A stretch of DNA of 64,000 nt from Microbacterium album (GCF_014643695.1 NZ_BMJY01000006.1:1-64000), one strand, 5' to 3'; shown: positions 34,598 through 44,059, numbered from the stretch's first letter. Program-made: numbers and translations. Notes: a model not told the origin generated them from the sequence alone.

Positions 34598-35061
34598 GCG
34601 TCTCCCAGCGGCTGGCCGAGCTCGGTATCGAGCTGCCGGCCGTGGTCCCGCCCGTGGCCGCGTACATCCCGGCGACGGTCCACGGCGACATCGTCCAGAC
34701 CTCCGGGCAGCTGCCCATGGTCGACGGGGCTCTGCCGCTCACGGGCAAGGTGGGCGACGGCGCCGAGCACGTCGCCCCGACCGACGCGGCAGAGCTTGCG
34801 CGCGCCTGCGCGCTCAACGCGCTCGCGGCGGCCGCGGCCGCCGCGGGTGGCCTCGACCGGATCGCGGGCGTGCTGAAGGTCACGGGCTTCGTCGCCTCCG
34901 ACCCCGCCTTCACCGGTCAGCCGGGCGTGATCAACGGCGCGAGCGAGGTGCTCGGCGAGATCTTCGGCGACGCCGGCCGCCACGCGCGCTCGGCCGTCGG
35001 CGTCGCGGTGCTGCCGCTCGACGCGCCCGTCGAGATCGAGGTCGCCTTCCTCCTCGCCTAG
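34594..35061 (+). CDS. RidA-family protein
   Basis: 155 residues of the YjgF/YER057c/RidA fold, of the subgroup with an extended N terminus (SVSQRLAELGIELPAVVPPVA). Family segments are VQTSGQLPMVDG and RSAVGVAVLPLDAPVEIEVAF. The catalytic Arg of imine deaminases (usually in the RxxV segment) is at the ARSAVG position, so deaminase activity on reactive enamines is possible. Translationally coupled to the small protein before it. Confidence 0.85.
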   Translation: MSVSQRLAELGIELPAVVPPVAAYIPATVHGDIVQTSGQLPMVDGALPLTGKVGDGAEHVAPTDAAELARACALNALAAAAAAAGGLDRIAGVLKVTGFVASDPAFTGQPGVINGASEVLGEIFGDAGRHARSAVGVAVLPLDAPVEIEVAFLLA

Positions 35062-35092
35062 CCCGCGCCACCCCCCCCGGAGCGCATCTGCC

Positions 35093-35161
35093 GCGGAAGC
35101 GGAGATCTGCACCGTTGCGGTGCCGGATCGGCCATCCGCTCCGATTCGGTGGATTTTTCCG
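35093..35161. repeat. Nested inverted repeat between RidA and acs
   Basis: Between the converging genes, AGCGGA (35099-35104) pairs with TCCGCT (35135-35140), and inside it GCACCG with CGGTGC (35109-35114 / 35118-35123). An outer GCGGAA / TTTTTCCGC pair also exists. The left arm GCGGAGATCTGCAC nearly equals the left arm GCGGAAATCTGCAC of the dyad at 47923. A T5 run near the right end could give termination for the plus strand. Confidence 0.6.
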
Positions 35162-35187
35162 CTGTCCGTGGCGCCCGCGGCGAGCGG

Positions 35188-37206
35188 TCAGCGCACCTGC
35201 GCCGAGATGACGCTCATGACCGCGGTGTCGGCGAGTGTCGTGGTGTCGCCGACCTCGCGGCCCTCCGCGACGTCACGCAGTAGACGGCGCATGATCTTGC
35301 CCGAGCGGGTCTTGGGCAGCTCTCCGACGATGTACACGTCGCGAGGCCGCGCGATCGGACCGATCTGCTCGCCCACCCAGGTGCGTAGCTGCTGGGCGAG
35401 GCCCTCCGGGCCGTGCTGGCGCAGGTAGCTCTCCTTCAGGATCACGAAGGCGACCACCGCCTGCCCCGTCGTCTCGTCGGCGGCGCCGACCACGGCGGCC
35501 TCGGCCGTCGCCTCGTGCGCCACCAGCGCCGACTCGATCTCGGCGGTCGAGAGTCGGTGGCCCGAGACGTTCATGACGTCGTCCACGCGGCCCAGCAGCC
35601 AGATGTCGCCGTCCTCGTCGAGGCGCGCGCCGTCGCCCGCGAAGTAGTAGCCCTGCGACTCGAACTTCTCCCAGTAAGTCTCCCGGAACCGCTCAGGGTC
35701 GCCCCAGATGCCCCGCAGCATGCTCGGCCACGGCTCCGTGATGACCAGCAGGCCGCCGTTGCCGCTGCCGACGTGCTGTCCGTCCTCGCCGACGACGTCG
35801 ATCGAGACGCCCGGCACGGGCACCTGCGCCGACCCCGGCTTGGTCTCCGTGACGCCGGGCAGCGCGGAGATCATGATCGCGCCGGTCTCGGTCTGCCACC
35901 ACGTGTCCACGATGGGGCATGCTCCGGCGCCGACGACCTCGCGGAACCACATCCACGCCTCCGGGTTGATCGGCTCGCCCACCGAGCCGAGCACGCGAAG
36001 GGACGACAGGTCCCGGGCCTGGGGGATCTGCCGGCCCTGCTTCATGAATCCGCGGATGGCCGTGGGTGCGGTGTAGAAGATCGTCACGCCGTACTTCTCG
36101 ATCACGTCCCACCAGCGGCCGGGCTCGGGGAACTCGGGCGTGCCCTCGTACAGCACCTGCGTGGCGCCGTTCGCGAGCGGTCCGTAGACGACATAGCTGT
36201 GGCCGGTGATCCAGCCCACGTCGGCCGTGCACCAGTACACGTCGCTCTCGGGGCGCAGGTCGAAGACGTTGCGGTGGGTGAACTGCGCCTGGGTCAGGTA
36301 CCCGCCGGACGTGTGCAGGATGCCCTTCGGCTTGCCGGTGGTGCCCGAGGTATAGAGGATGAACAGCGGGTTCTCGGCCTCGAAGGGCTGGGCCTCGTGC
36401 TCCGCGGAGGCCTGCGGCACCACGTCGTGATACCAGATGTCGCGGCCCTCGACCCAGTCGACCTCGTTGCCGCCGCGACGGACCACGAGCACGTGCTCCA
36501 CGGTCTCCTGGACGCCCAGGCCGTTCCGCTCGCCCAGGGCTTGGTCCACGGCCGGCTTGAGCGGCGAGACCTTGCCCTTGCGCCATCCGCCGTCGGCGGT
36601 GATGACGAGCTTGGCGCCGGCATCGTCGATGCGCGAGCGCAGACTGTCGGCGCTGAAGCCGCCGAAGATGACCGAGTGGATGGCGCCGAGCCGCGCCACC
36701 GCGAGCATCGCCGCGACCGTCTCCGGGATCATCGGCAGGTAGATCGCCACCCGGTCGCCCGGGCCGATCCCGAGGTCCGTGAGCACATTCGCGAGGCGCT
36801 TGACCTCGTCCGTAAGCTCCGCGTAGGTGATGCGGCGGTCGTCGCCCGGCTCGCCCTCCCACAGCAGCGCCACGCGGTCCCCGTGACCGGCCTCGACGTG
36901 CCGGTCCAGGCAGTTGTAGGCGACGTTGAGCTCGCCGTCGGCGTACCACTTCGCGAACGGAGGCATCGACCAGTCCAGCACCTGCGTGAACGGTTTGTGC
37001 CAGTGCAGCAGTTCGCGCGCCTGATCGGCCCAGAATCCCTCGCGGTCCCGCTGCGCCCGCTCGTAGAGTTCGGCCCCCGCGACGGCGTTCGCGGCGAACT
37101 CCGGCGACGGCGGGAAGCGGCGCGTCTCCTCGAGCAGGTGGTCGATCTCGCTGCCGCCACCGACCCGGGTGTCGGCGTGGTCGGGGGTGCCGGTCTGACT
37201 GTTCAT
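35188..37206 (-). CDS. acs: Acetate-CoA ligase (acetyl-CoA synthetase)
   Basis: Activates acetate through acetyl-AMP to acetyl-CoA, the high-affinity counterpart of Pta-AckA. 672 residues, typical length. AMP-binding motif LFILYTSGTTGKPKGILHTS, later DTWWQTETGAIMIS, YYFAGDGARLDEDGDIWLLG, and the C-terminal acetylation-site segment LPKTRSGKIMRRLL, whose Lys is the usual regulatory acetyl-lysine. The ATG has AAAGGAG upstream. It is divergent from the Tad cluster, as in other actinobacteria. Confidence 0.95.
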   Translation of the reverse strand: MNSQTGTPDHADTRVGGGSEIDHLLEETRRFPPSPEFAANAVAGAELYERAQRDREGFWADQARELLHWHKPFTQVLDWSMPPFAKWYADGELNVAYNCLDRHVEAGHGDRVALLWEGEPGDDRRITYAELTDEVKRLANVLTDLGIGPGDRVAIYLPMIPETVAAMLAVARLGAIHSVIFGGFSADSLRSRIDDAGAKLVITADGGWRKGKVSPLKPAVDQALGERNGLGVQETVEHVLVVRRGGNEVDWVEGRDIWYHDVVPQASAEHEAQPFEAENPLFILYTSGTTGKPKGILHTSGGYLTQAQFTHRNVFDLRPESDVYWCTADVGWITGHSYVVYGPLANGATQVLYEGTPEFPEPGRWWDVIEKYGVTIFYTAPTAIRGFMKQGRQIPQARDLSSLRVLGSVGEPINPEAWMWFREVVGAGACPIVDTWWQTETGAIMISALPGVTETKPGSAQVPVPGVSIDVVGEDGQHVGSGNGGLLVITEPWPSMLRGIWGDPERFRETYWEKFESQGYYFAGDGARLDEDGDIWLLGRVDDVMNVSGHRLSTAEIESALVAHEATAEAAVVGAADETTGQAVVAFVILKESYLRQHGPEGLAQQLRTWVGEQIGPIARPRDVYIVGELPKTRSGKIMRRLLRDVAEGREVGDTTTLADTAVMSVISAQVR

Positions 37207-37266
37207 CGGCTGCGCGCTCCTTTGCGACGTGTCGGTATGCGGCGCGGCGGAATGGGCCGCACGGCG

Positions 37267-37294
37267 AATGTACGCCCGGATCGCGCGGGCGCAA
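37267..37294 (-). promoter_or_regulatory. Promoter of acs
   Basis: On the minus strand, TTGCGC (37294-37289) and TACATT (37272-37267) are separated by 16 bases and lie about 60 bases before the acs ATG. This is the best -35/-10 pair in the 220-bp divergent region. The facing tadA gene uses a leaderless TAGCGT box at 37414-37419. Confidence 0.5.
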
Positions 37295-37426
37295 TACCCC
37301 CGAAAGTGGGTGGGTACGGGCGCGCCCGGAGCACTCCTCGTGCACAGGCGTCCGCCCAGACCGGATCGTGCTCCTCACGCGCCGAGGGCCGTGTCCGGGC
37401 GGTGGAGCCTCCCTAGCGTCTCGGGC

Positions 37427-38554
37427 ATGGAACCGTTCGTCGTGCAGCCGCGCGAGCGCCGGAAGGGCGCGCCGGGTGCGGATGCGCGCGACCACGGTCC
37501 GTCCGCGCCGCCGGCGCCGCCGATCGACGCCGCGGCTCTGGGCCCGCTGGCCCCCTACGTCGCCGATGCGCGCGTGACCGACCTGTTCGTCAACGGTGCC
37601 GACGGCCTGTTCGTCGATCGCGGGGACGGCCCGCGGCCCGACCCGACCTGGCGCGCGTCCGAGCGGGAGGTGCGCGAGCTCGCGATCGAGCTCATCGGCC
37701 GCGGCGGACGGCACATCGACGACGCGACGCCGTGCGTCGACGTGAGGTTGCGCGACGGCGTGCGCGTGCACGCCGTGCTGCCGCCCGTCGCGACGAGCGG
37801 AACGGCGCTCTCCGTGCGCATCCCCCGGTTGCGCGGCGCGGATCTCGACGCGCTGCAGCGGGGCGGCTCGCTCGCCCCCGAGGTGCGGCACTGGCTCGTG
37901 CGGATCGTGCAGGAGCGGCAGAACGTGCTGGTGACGGGCGCGGCGGGTACGGGCAAGACCACGCTCCTCGGAGCGATGCTCGCGCATGCGCCCGCCCACG
38001 AGCGGATCGTCACGATCGAGGATGTCGCGGAGCTGCGCATTGCCCATCCGCATCACGTGTCGCTCGAGGCGCGGCAGCCGAATCTCGAGGGCGCGGGCGG
38101 GGTCGGGCTGGCGCGGCTCGTGCGGGAGGCCCTGCGGATGCGTCCCGACCGCATCGTCGTGGGCGAGTGCCGGGGCGAGGAGGTGCGGGAGCTGCTCACG
38201 GCCCTCAACACCGGACACGACGGGGGTGCGGGAACCCTGCACGCCAGCGGCCTCGCGGAGGTGTCGGCCCGGCTCGAGGCGCTGGGCGCGCTGGCGGGGA
38301 TGGATGACCACGCGGTCGCCCGGCAGGTCGTCAGCGCGATCGGCTTCGTGCTGCACCTCGAGCGCGGTACCGACGGCGCACGGCGGCTCGCCAGCGTGGG
38401 CCGCTTCGTGGAGTCGGGCGGGCGCCTCGCGATCGAGCCGGTCGAGCCGTGGCGGGAGCGGGGTCACCGCGGGGAGCGCCCGCCGGACGACGTCGGTGGG
38501 GCAGGACGGGATCGGGGAACGCCTGCGGCGAGACCCGGCGGGAAGGAGACATGA
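37427..38554 (+). CDS. TadA/VirB11-type secretion ATPase
   Basis: 375-residue hexameric ATPase that powers Flp/Tad pilus assembly. N-terminal domain about 35-140 (LAPYVADARVTDLFVNG), Walker A LVTGAAGTGKTTLLGAML, Asp box TIEDVAELRI, Walker B MRPDRIVVGECRGEE and His box HDGGAGTLHASG. The ATG is set by the leaderless TAGCGT box. It heads a compact cluster and overlaps the next gene by 4 bp; it corresponds in order to the Rv3659c-Rv3654c cluster of M. tuberculosis, which likewise lies near acs and topA. Confidence 0.9.
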   Translation: MEPFVVQPRERRKGAPGADARDHGPSAPPAPPIDAAALGPLAPYVADARVTDLFVNGADGLFVDRGDGPRPDPTWRASEREVRELAIELIGRGGRHIDDATPCVDVRLRDGVRVHAVLPPVATSGTALSVRIPRLRGADLDALQRGGSLAPEVRHWLVRIVQERQNVLVTGAAGTGKTTLLGAMLAHAPAHERIVTIEDVAELRIAHPHHVSLEARQPNLEGAGGVGLARLVREALRMRPDRIVVGECRGEEVRELLTALNTGHDGGAGTLHASGLAEVSARLEALGALAGMDDHAVARQVVSAIGFVLHLERGTDGARRLASVGRFVESGGRLAIEPVEPWRERGHRGERPPDDVGGAGRDRGTPAARPGGKET

Positions 38555-39501
38555 CGCACATGGCACTCACGGCGAAGCCCGACGGCGCAGCGGCGGCGAC
38601 CGCGCTGCGGCTCGCGGTGCTGCTGCAGGCGGGCGCGACGCCCGCGGCGGCGTGGCGGCACCTCGCCGACTCGGGAGACCCCGCGGCGGCCCGCATCGCG
38701 CAGAGCGCGGCCGCAGGCACGCCCCTCGCCGCGGCGATCGCTGCGTACGCGGAGGAGAAGCCTCCCGCGACGGGTCCGAGGGCCGCCCGCCGCCCGGACG
38801 GCGAGGCCTGGCGGGATCTTGCCGCGGCGTGGGAGGTCGCCACGACGGTCGGCGCCCCGCTCGCGGACTGCCTGCGGTCGCTGTCGTCCGCGCTGCGGGA
38901 CGCCGAGGAGGCGCGGGACGACGTGCGCATCGCACTCGCCGAGCCCGCCGGAACCGCTCGACTGATGGCGTGGCTGCCGCTGGCGGGGCTGCTGATCGGC
39001 GTGGGGCTCGGCTTCGATGTGCTGGGCGTCCTCTTCACCACGCCCCTCGGGATCGTCTGTCTCGCCGTGGGGTGCGGCCTGCTGCTGCTCGCCCGCGCCT
39101 GGACTGCCCGGCTTGTCCGCGCCGCCCAGCCTCCGCCCGGCAGCCCGGGTATGCATGCAGAGCTGACCGCGATCGCGTTGAGCGGGGGAGCGTCGATCGA
39201 GCGCGCGCAGGATCTCGTCGCCCACGCGCCCGGCGGTCCGCGGTCCGGCGCCGCCGACACCAGCGCCGTGCTCGCCCTGTCGCGCGATGCCGGCGTGCCC
39301 GGCGTGGAGCTCCTGCGCGCCGCGGCGGCGCAGGAACGCCAGTCGGCCCGCACGGAGGGGCGGCTCCGCGCCGCGAAGCTCGGTGCCCGGCTGTTGCTGC
39401 CGCTCGGCGCGTGCACGCTGCCCGCCTTCCTCTGCCTGGGGGTCGCGCCGATGCTGCTCGGCGTGCTCTCCGCCACGCCGCTGCCCCTGCTGGGCGGCTG
39501 A
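38551..39501 (+). CDS. Type II secretion F-domain protein (TadB/TadC-like platform)
   Basis: 316-residue membrane platform protein. A helical cytoplasmic part precedes two hydrophobic helices (LMAWLPLAGLLIGVGLGFDV and IVCLAVGCGLLLLARAW, about 130-190), and a third pair lies at the C terminus (LLLPLGACTLPAFLCLGVAP). Only one F-type gene is present, whereas Tad clusters usually carry separate tadB and tadC. The ATG at 38551 overlaps tadA (ATGA), but an ATG at 38560 has better spacing to GGAAGGAG and could be the real start. Confidence 0.8.
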   Translation: MTHMALTAKPDGAAAATALRLAVLLQAGATPAAAWRHLADSGDPAAARIAQSAAAGTPLAAAIAAYAEEKPPATGPRAARRPDGEAWRDLAAAWEVATTVGAPLADCLRSLSSALRDAEEARDDVRIALAEPAGTARLMAWLPLAGLLIGVGLGFDVLGVLFTTPLGIVCLAVGCGLLLLARAWTARLVRAAQPPPGSPGMHAELTAIALSGGASIERAQDLVAHAPGGPRSGAADTSAVLALSRDAGVPGVELLRAAAAQERQSARTEGRLRAAKLGARLLLPLGACTLPAFLCLGVAPMLLGVLSATPLPLLGG

Positions 39502-39577
39502 ACACGTCCGACCGGACGACCCCGCCGGAACCCGATCCGGCGGATCCGCAAGAACAACGAAGAGAAAGAAGGAACCG

Positions 39578-39799
39578 ATGTCCATCACTCCGTTGCCCGC
39601 TCCCGTCGCCGGCGTCGCCTCGCGCCGGCGACGCCTGCCCGACCTCGTCGCGGACGAGACCGGCGCCTCGACCGCCGAGTACGCGATCGTCACGATGGCC
39701 GCCGTCGCGTTCGCCGGCGTCCTGGTCGTGATCATGCGCTCCGACGAGGTGCGCGAGATCCTGACCGATCTGGTGCGCAGGGCTCTGTCGGTCTCGTGA
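39578..39799 (+). CDS. Flp-type pilin-like protein (DUF4244)
   Basis: 73 residues: a basic leader RRRRLPDLVADE, then GASTAEYAIVTMAAVAFAG, a hydrophobic pilin-like helix with the Glu at position +5 after a potential prepilin peptidase site. This is the DUF4244 family found in actinobacterial Tad clusters and is probably the major pilin. The ATG has AAAGAAGGAA upstream. The stop overlaps the next gene (GTGA). Confidence 0.85.
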   Translation: MSITPLPAPVAGVASRRRRLPDLVADETGASTAEYAIVTMAAVAFAGVLVVIMRSDEVREILTDLVRRALSVS

Positions 39800-40194
39800 T
39801 CGGTCGCGCCGTCCCACGGCGCGGCCCTCGCGGCCGCGACGGCGGGGGCCCGTTCGCGCGGGTTCCGGGCGGCGAGCGAGGCTCGGTCGCCGCGGAGCTC
39901 GCGGTCGCGCTTCCCGCCGTCGCGGTCGTCCTCGCGCTCGGCATCGGCGGGCTGTTCGCCGCCGCGACTCACGTGCGGCTCCAGGACGCCGCCGCGGACG
40001 CGGCCCGCCTGATCGCACGGGGCGAGTCCGAGGCACGCGCGACCGGAGCGGTTGTCGGCGCCGTCGCGGGGGCGCGCGTGGCCGCGGTGCACCAGGAGGA
40101 CCTGGTGTGCGTGACCGCGACGGCCGAGGTCGCGGTGGCCGGACTGCCCGTGCCGCTGCGCGCCGCCAGCTGCGCACTCGCGGGCGGGCTCTGA
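39796..40194 (+). CDS. TadE-family minor pilin
   Basis: 132 residues starting at GTG 39796, overlapping the DUF4244 gene by 4 bp. An Arg/Gly-rich leader is followed by ERGSVAAELAVALPAVAVVLAL, the characteristic TadE signal (Glu in the AELA motif) and membrane helix. The rest is an extracytoplasmic region with two Cys (VCVTA and ASCALA) that could form a disulfide. Likely a minor pseudopilin of the same apparatus. Confidence 0.85.
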   Translation: MIGRAVPRRGPRGRDGGGPFARVPGGERGSVAAELAVALPAVAVVLALGIGGLFAAATHVRLQDAAADAARLIARGESEARATGAVVGAVAGARVAAVHQEDLVCVTATAEVAVAGLPVPLRAASCALAGGL

Positions 40195-40275
40195 ACCCCC
40201 CCCGCGGCATCAGCCCCGCAGGCATCCGTACGACGGGTCGCTCGAGAAGGAATCGCTCCAGAAGGGAGGAAGCAC

Positions 40276-40596
40276 ATGGCGGGATCCGCGCTGGGCGCGG
40301 GCGTCGTCGCCGCCAGCGTCGTGCTCATGCTCGGCTTGGCTGCGACGGGCTCCGCCGCGGTCGAGAGCCAGCGCATGGCGGGCGTCGCCGATGCGGCGGC
40401 GCTCGCCGCGGCCGATACCGCGAGCGGAGCGGTCGGCGGCGACCCCTGTGTGCGCGCGGCGCAGGTCGCCGGCGCCCAGCGCGCATCCCTCGTGTCCTGC
40501 GAACTGGACGGGCTGGTCGCGACCGTCACGGTGTCGGCGACCTTCGCCGGGATGCCGGTCGTCGCGACCGCGCGAGCAGGGCCACCACCGGGGTGA
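40276..40596 (+). CDS. TadE/TadG-like secreted protein (Rv3654c-like)
   Basis: 106 residues beginning GSALGAGVVAASVVLMLGLA, a membrane segment right at the N terminus. Next comes AAVESQRMAGVADAAALAAAD, the helical TadG/Rv3654c pattern, and two Cys in the C-terminal half. The ATG at 40276 follows AAGGGAGG. It is the last gene of the Tad cluster, 81 bp after the TadE gene. No prepilin peptidase (tadV) or outer component gene is in the window. Confidence 0.8.
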   Translation: MAGSALGAGVVAASVVLMLGLAATGSAAVESQRMAGVADAAALAAADTASGAVGGDPCVRAAQVAGAQRASLVSCELDGLVATVTVSATFAGMPVVATARAGPPPG

Positions 40597-40706
40597 ATCG
40601 CAGCCGCCGCTGTCCGCGCGGGCCTGCATGCGGGTGAGGGCGGGGCTGTGTGCACAGCTCGCCCAGTCCTCGGTGTGTATGGTGTGCATCGAAGAAAGGA
40701 CACCCG

Positions 40707-43415
40707 TTGTCATCAGGCAAGAAGCTCGTCATCGTCGAGTCTCCGACGAAGATGAGGTCGATTCAGAGCTACCTCGGCGACGAGTACGAGGTGCTCAGCT
40801 CCGTGGGCCACATCCGCGATCTCGCCGACAAGCGCGACATCCCCGAGAAGGACCGCGCGGCGTACGGCAAGTACTCGATCGACATCGACAACGGCTTCGA
40901 CCCCTATTACGTCGTCAGCGACCGCAAGACGAAGACGGTGTCCGAGCTCAAGCGCGCGCTCAAGAACGCCTCCGAGGTCCTGCTCGCGACCGATGAGGAC
41001 CGCGAGGGCGAGGCCATCGCGTGGCATCTTCTCGAGACGCTCAAGCCCAAGGTGCCGGTCAAGCGCATGGTGTTCCACGAGATCACCAAGGACGCCATCC
41101 AGGCCGCCATCGAGCGCACGCGCGACCTCGACCTGGCGCTCGTCGACGCCCAGGAGACGCGTCGCATCCTCGACCGCCTCTACGGGTGGGACGTCTCGCC
41201 CGTGCTGTGGCGCAAGGTCGGCAGCGGCAGCAGCGGACAGGCGCTGAGCGCCGGCCGCGTCCAGTCCGCCGCGACGCGGCTCATCGTCGACCGCGAGCGC
41301 GAGCGCATGGCGTTCGTCTCCGCGAGCTATTGGAGCGTCCAGGCCCGCGCCGCCCGCGCCGAGGAGTCGTTCTCGGTGCGCGTCGTCCGTCTCGACGGCG
41401 CCGCGCTCGCCGTGGGCCGCGACTTCGACGACAGGGGTGAGCTCAAGCGCGCGGTCGTCGTGCTCGACGAGGAGGCCGCCGGCGCGTTGGCCGCCGCGAT
41501 CGACGCCGCCGGGCAGGCGCGCGTCACGAGGGTCGAGGCCAAGCCCGGCAAGCGGCGCCCGAATGCGCCGTTCACCACGTCGACCCTGCAGCAGGAGGCG
41601 GGGCGCAAGCTCTCGATGTCTGCCAAGACGGCGATGTCGGTGGCGCAGAGCCTGTACGAGCGCGGATACATCACCTATATGCGCACCGACTCCACCAACC
41701 TCAGCGCGCAGGCCGTCGCGGCCGCGCGTGAGCAGGCGGTGGCCCTGTACGGCGAGCGGGCGGTGCCGCTCAAGCCCCGCGTCTACGCCTCCAAGAGCAA
41801 GAACGCGCAGGAGGCGCACGAGGCGATCCGGCCGTCGGGTGAGAAGTTCCGCACGCCCAAGGAGGTGGCCGGCGAGCTCGGCCGCGACGAGCAGCGGATA
41901 TACGAGCTGATCTGGAAGCGCACGGTCGCGAGCCAGATGTCGGACGCCGAGTTCGAGACCACGACCGTCACGCTCGAGGCGGACGCCGACGGCAAGACCG
42001 TCGAGTTCACCGCCTCCGGCACCGTGTACACGTTCCGCGGGTTCCTCGACGCGTACGAGGAGGGCCGCGACGAGCGCCGCCGCGACGCCGACGAGGGCGA
42101 GAACCAGGCGCTGCCGCAGGTCGCCGAGGGCGCAGTGCTCGCCCTGTCGGACGCAGAGCCCAAGGGTCACACGACGACGCCGCCCCCGCGCTACACCGAG
42201 GCGAGCCTGGTCAAGGCGCTGGAGGAGAAGGGCATCGGCCGTCCGTCCACCTTCGCGAGCATCATCGGCGTGATCCTCGACCGCGGCTACGCGGCCAAGC
42301 GCGGCCAGGCCCTCGTGCCGTCCTGGCTCGCGTTCAGCGTGGTGCGCCTGCTGGAGCAGCACTTCGCCGAGTTGGTCGACTACGACTTCACCGCCGCGCT
42401 GGAGGACGACCTCGACGCGATCGCGCGGGGCGAGCAGAAGCGCGTCGAGTGGCTGCGCTCGTTCTACTTCGGCTCGGGCGAGCACCCCGGCCTGCGCAAC
42501 ATCGTCGACAACCTCGGCGAGATCGACGCGCGCGCCCTCAACGCCACCCCGCTCACCGACACGGCGACGCTGCGCTTCGGCAAGTACGGCCCGTACATCG
42601 AGGTCGCCGACCCGGACAAGCCGGACGAGAAGCCGCGCATCGTGAACGTGCCGGAGGACCTCGCGCCCGATGAGCTGACGGCCGAGAAGGTGCAGGAGCT
42701 GATCGACGCGCCCGTGGCCGGCGATCGCGTTCTCGGGGAGAACCCCGAGAACGGCAAGCTCATCGTCGTGAAGGACGGCCGGTTCGGACCGTACGTGCAG
42801 GAGCAGGAGCCGGTGGATCCGGATGCCGCGGACGCTGAGACCGGCGAGGTCGTCGAGGAGACGCCGAAGAAGCGGACGACGAAGAAGGCCGCCGCGCCCA
42901 AGCCGCGCACGGCCTCGCTGTTCAAGAGCATGTCGCCCGAGACGATCGATCTCGACACGGCGCTGAAGCTGCTCTCGCTGCCGCGCGTGGTGGGCGCCGA
43001 CCCCGAGTCGGGCGAGCAGATCACTGCGCAGAACGGCCGGTTCGGCCCGTACCTCAAGAAGGGCACGGACTCGCGCTCGCTCGAGAGCGAGAGCCAGATC
43101 TTCGACATCACGCTCGAGCAGGCGCTGGAGCTGTACAAGCAGCCCAAGTACGGCGCCCGCCGCACGTCGAGCGCGCTGAAGGAGTTCGACGCGGATCCGG
43201 TCAGCGGCAAGCCGATCCGGGTGCGCGACGGCCGGTTCGGGCCCTACGTCACCGACGGCGAGACGAACGTGACGATCCCGCGCGGCGAGAGCATCGACGA
43301 CATCACGTTCGAGAAGGCCGTGGAGATGCTGGCGGAGAAGCGCGCGAAGGGCCCGGCCAAGAAGCGCACGACGGCACGCAAGACGACCACCCGCAAGACC
43401 GCGACCAAGAAGTGA
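40707..43415 (+). CDS. topA: DNA topoisomerase I
   Basis: Relaxes negative supercoils (type IA). 902 residues from the TTG at 40707, chosen because AAAGGA precedes it and conservation begins at SSGKKLVIVESPTK; a -10-like TATGGT lies at 40678. Toprim domain (KLVIVESPTK to DEDREGEAIAWHL), active-site Tyr in YITYMRTDSTNLS, and SLVKALEEKGIGRPSTFA. Several TopoI C-terminal repeats follow (NGRFGPYLK, DGRFGPYV), then a Lys/Thr/Arg-rich tail typical of actinobacterial TopA. tmk overlaps its end. Confidence 0.94.
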   Translation: MSSGKKLVIVESPTKMRSIQSYLGDEYEVLSSVGHIRDLADKRDIPEKDRAAYGKYSIDIDNGFDPYYVVSDRKTKTVSELKRALKNASEVLLATDEDREGEAIAWHLLETLKPKVPVKRMVFHEITKDAIQAAIERTRDLDLALVDAQETRRILDRLYGWDVSPVLWRKVGSGSSGQALSAGRVQSAATRLIVDRERERMAFVSASYWSVQARAARAEESFSVRVVRLDGAALAVGRDFDDRGELKRAVVVLDEEAAGALAAAIDAAGQARVTRVEAKPGKRRPNAPFTTSTLQQEAGRKLSMSAKTAMSVAQSLYERGYITYMRTDSTNLSAQAVAAAREQAVALYGERAVPLKPRVYASKSKNAQEAHEAIRPSGEKFRTPKEVAGELGRDEQRIYELIWKRTVASQMSDAEFETTTVTLEADADGKTVEFTASGTVYTFRGFLDAYEEGRDERRRDADEGENQALPQVAEGAVLALSDAEPKGHTTTPPPRYTEASLVKALEEKGIGRPSTFASIIGVILDRGYAAKRGQALVPSWLAFSVVRLLEQHFAELVDYDFTAALEDDLDAIARGEQKRVEWLRSFYFGSGEHPGLRNIVDNLGEIDARALNATPLTDTATLRFGKYGPYIEVADPDKPDEKPRIVNVPEDLAPDELTAEKVQELIDAPVAGDRVLGENPENGKLIVVKDGRFGPYVQEQEPVDPDAADAETGEVVEETPKKRTTKKAAAPKPRTASLFKSMSPETIDLDTALKLLSLPRVVGADPESGEQITAQNGRFGPYLKKGTDSRSLESESQIFDITLEQALELYKQPKYGARRTSSALKEFDADPVSGKPIRVRDGRFGPYVTDGETNVTIPRGESIDDITFEKAVEMLAEKRAKGPAKKRTTARKTTTRKTATKK

Positions 43416-44059
43416 GCACCGAGGTGCCTGCCGGCCTCTGGATCACCTTCGAGGGCGGCGACGGGGTCGGCAAGACCACGCAGGCACGCCTGCTGCACGA
43501 GTGGATCGAGGCCGCGGGACGAGCCGTCGTGCGCACGCGCGAGCCCGGCGGGACCGAGGTCGGCGCGCTCATCCGCGACATCGTGCTGCACCATCGGGGG
43601 CGGGACGGCAGCGGACACATCGCCCCGCGCGCGGAGGCGCTGCTCTACGCGGCCGACCGCGCCCACCACGTGGCATCGGTCGTGCGCCCGGCTCTCGAGC
43701 GGGGCGACGTCGTCATCCAGGACCGTTACCTGGACTCCTCGGTCGCGTACCAGGGTGCGGGCCGGGTGCTCGACGCGCGCGAGGTGCGCGACCTGTCGAT
43801 GTGGGCCACGGACGGGGCGCTGCCGCACCTGACGGTGCTGCTCGACCTGGACCCGGCGGCGGCGCGCGCGCGACTGGACGCCGAGGACAAGCCGTTCGAC
43901 AGGCTCGAGTCGGAGAAGGACGACTTCCATCGACGCGTGCGCAACGCGTTCCTCGCGCTCGCGTCTGCGGAGCCGGAGCGATTCCTCGTGCTGGACGCGT
44001 CGCTTCCGGTCGACGAGCTGGCCGCGGACATCCGCACCCGGGTCCGCGCGCTGCTCTGA
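43412..44059 (+). CDS. tmk: Thymidylate kinase
   Basis: Phosphorylates dTMP to dTDP. 215 residues: P-loop ITFEGGDGVGKTTQARLL, the DRX motif region TREPGGTEVG, IQDRYLDSSVAYQGAG and a LID-like FDRLESEKDDFHRRV. The GTG start overlaps the topA stop (GTGA). The topA-tmk-holB order is a conserved actinobacterial block, here interrupted by an unrelated minus-strand gene before holB. Confidence 0.94.
   Translation: MSTEVPAGLWITFEGGDGVGKTTQARLLHEWIEAAGRAVVRTREPGGTEVGALIRDIVLHHRGRDGSGHIAPRAEALLYAADRAHHVASVVRPALERGDVVIQDRYLDSSVAYQGAGRVLDAREVRDLSMWATDGALPHLTVLLDLDPAAARARLDAEDKPFDRLESEKDDFHRRVRNAFLALASAEPERFLVLDASLPVDELAADIRTRVRALL

Noticed and set aside
31672..35061. 1129-codon open frame on the plus strand
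   Set aside because: Antisense to the penicillin-binding protein and phosphoesterase genes; only its last 155 codons, in the same frame, are real (RidA).
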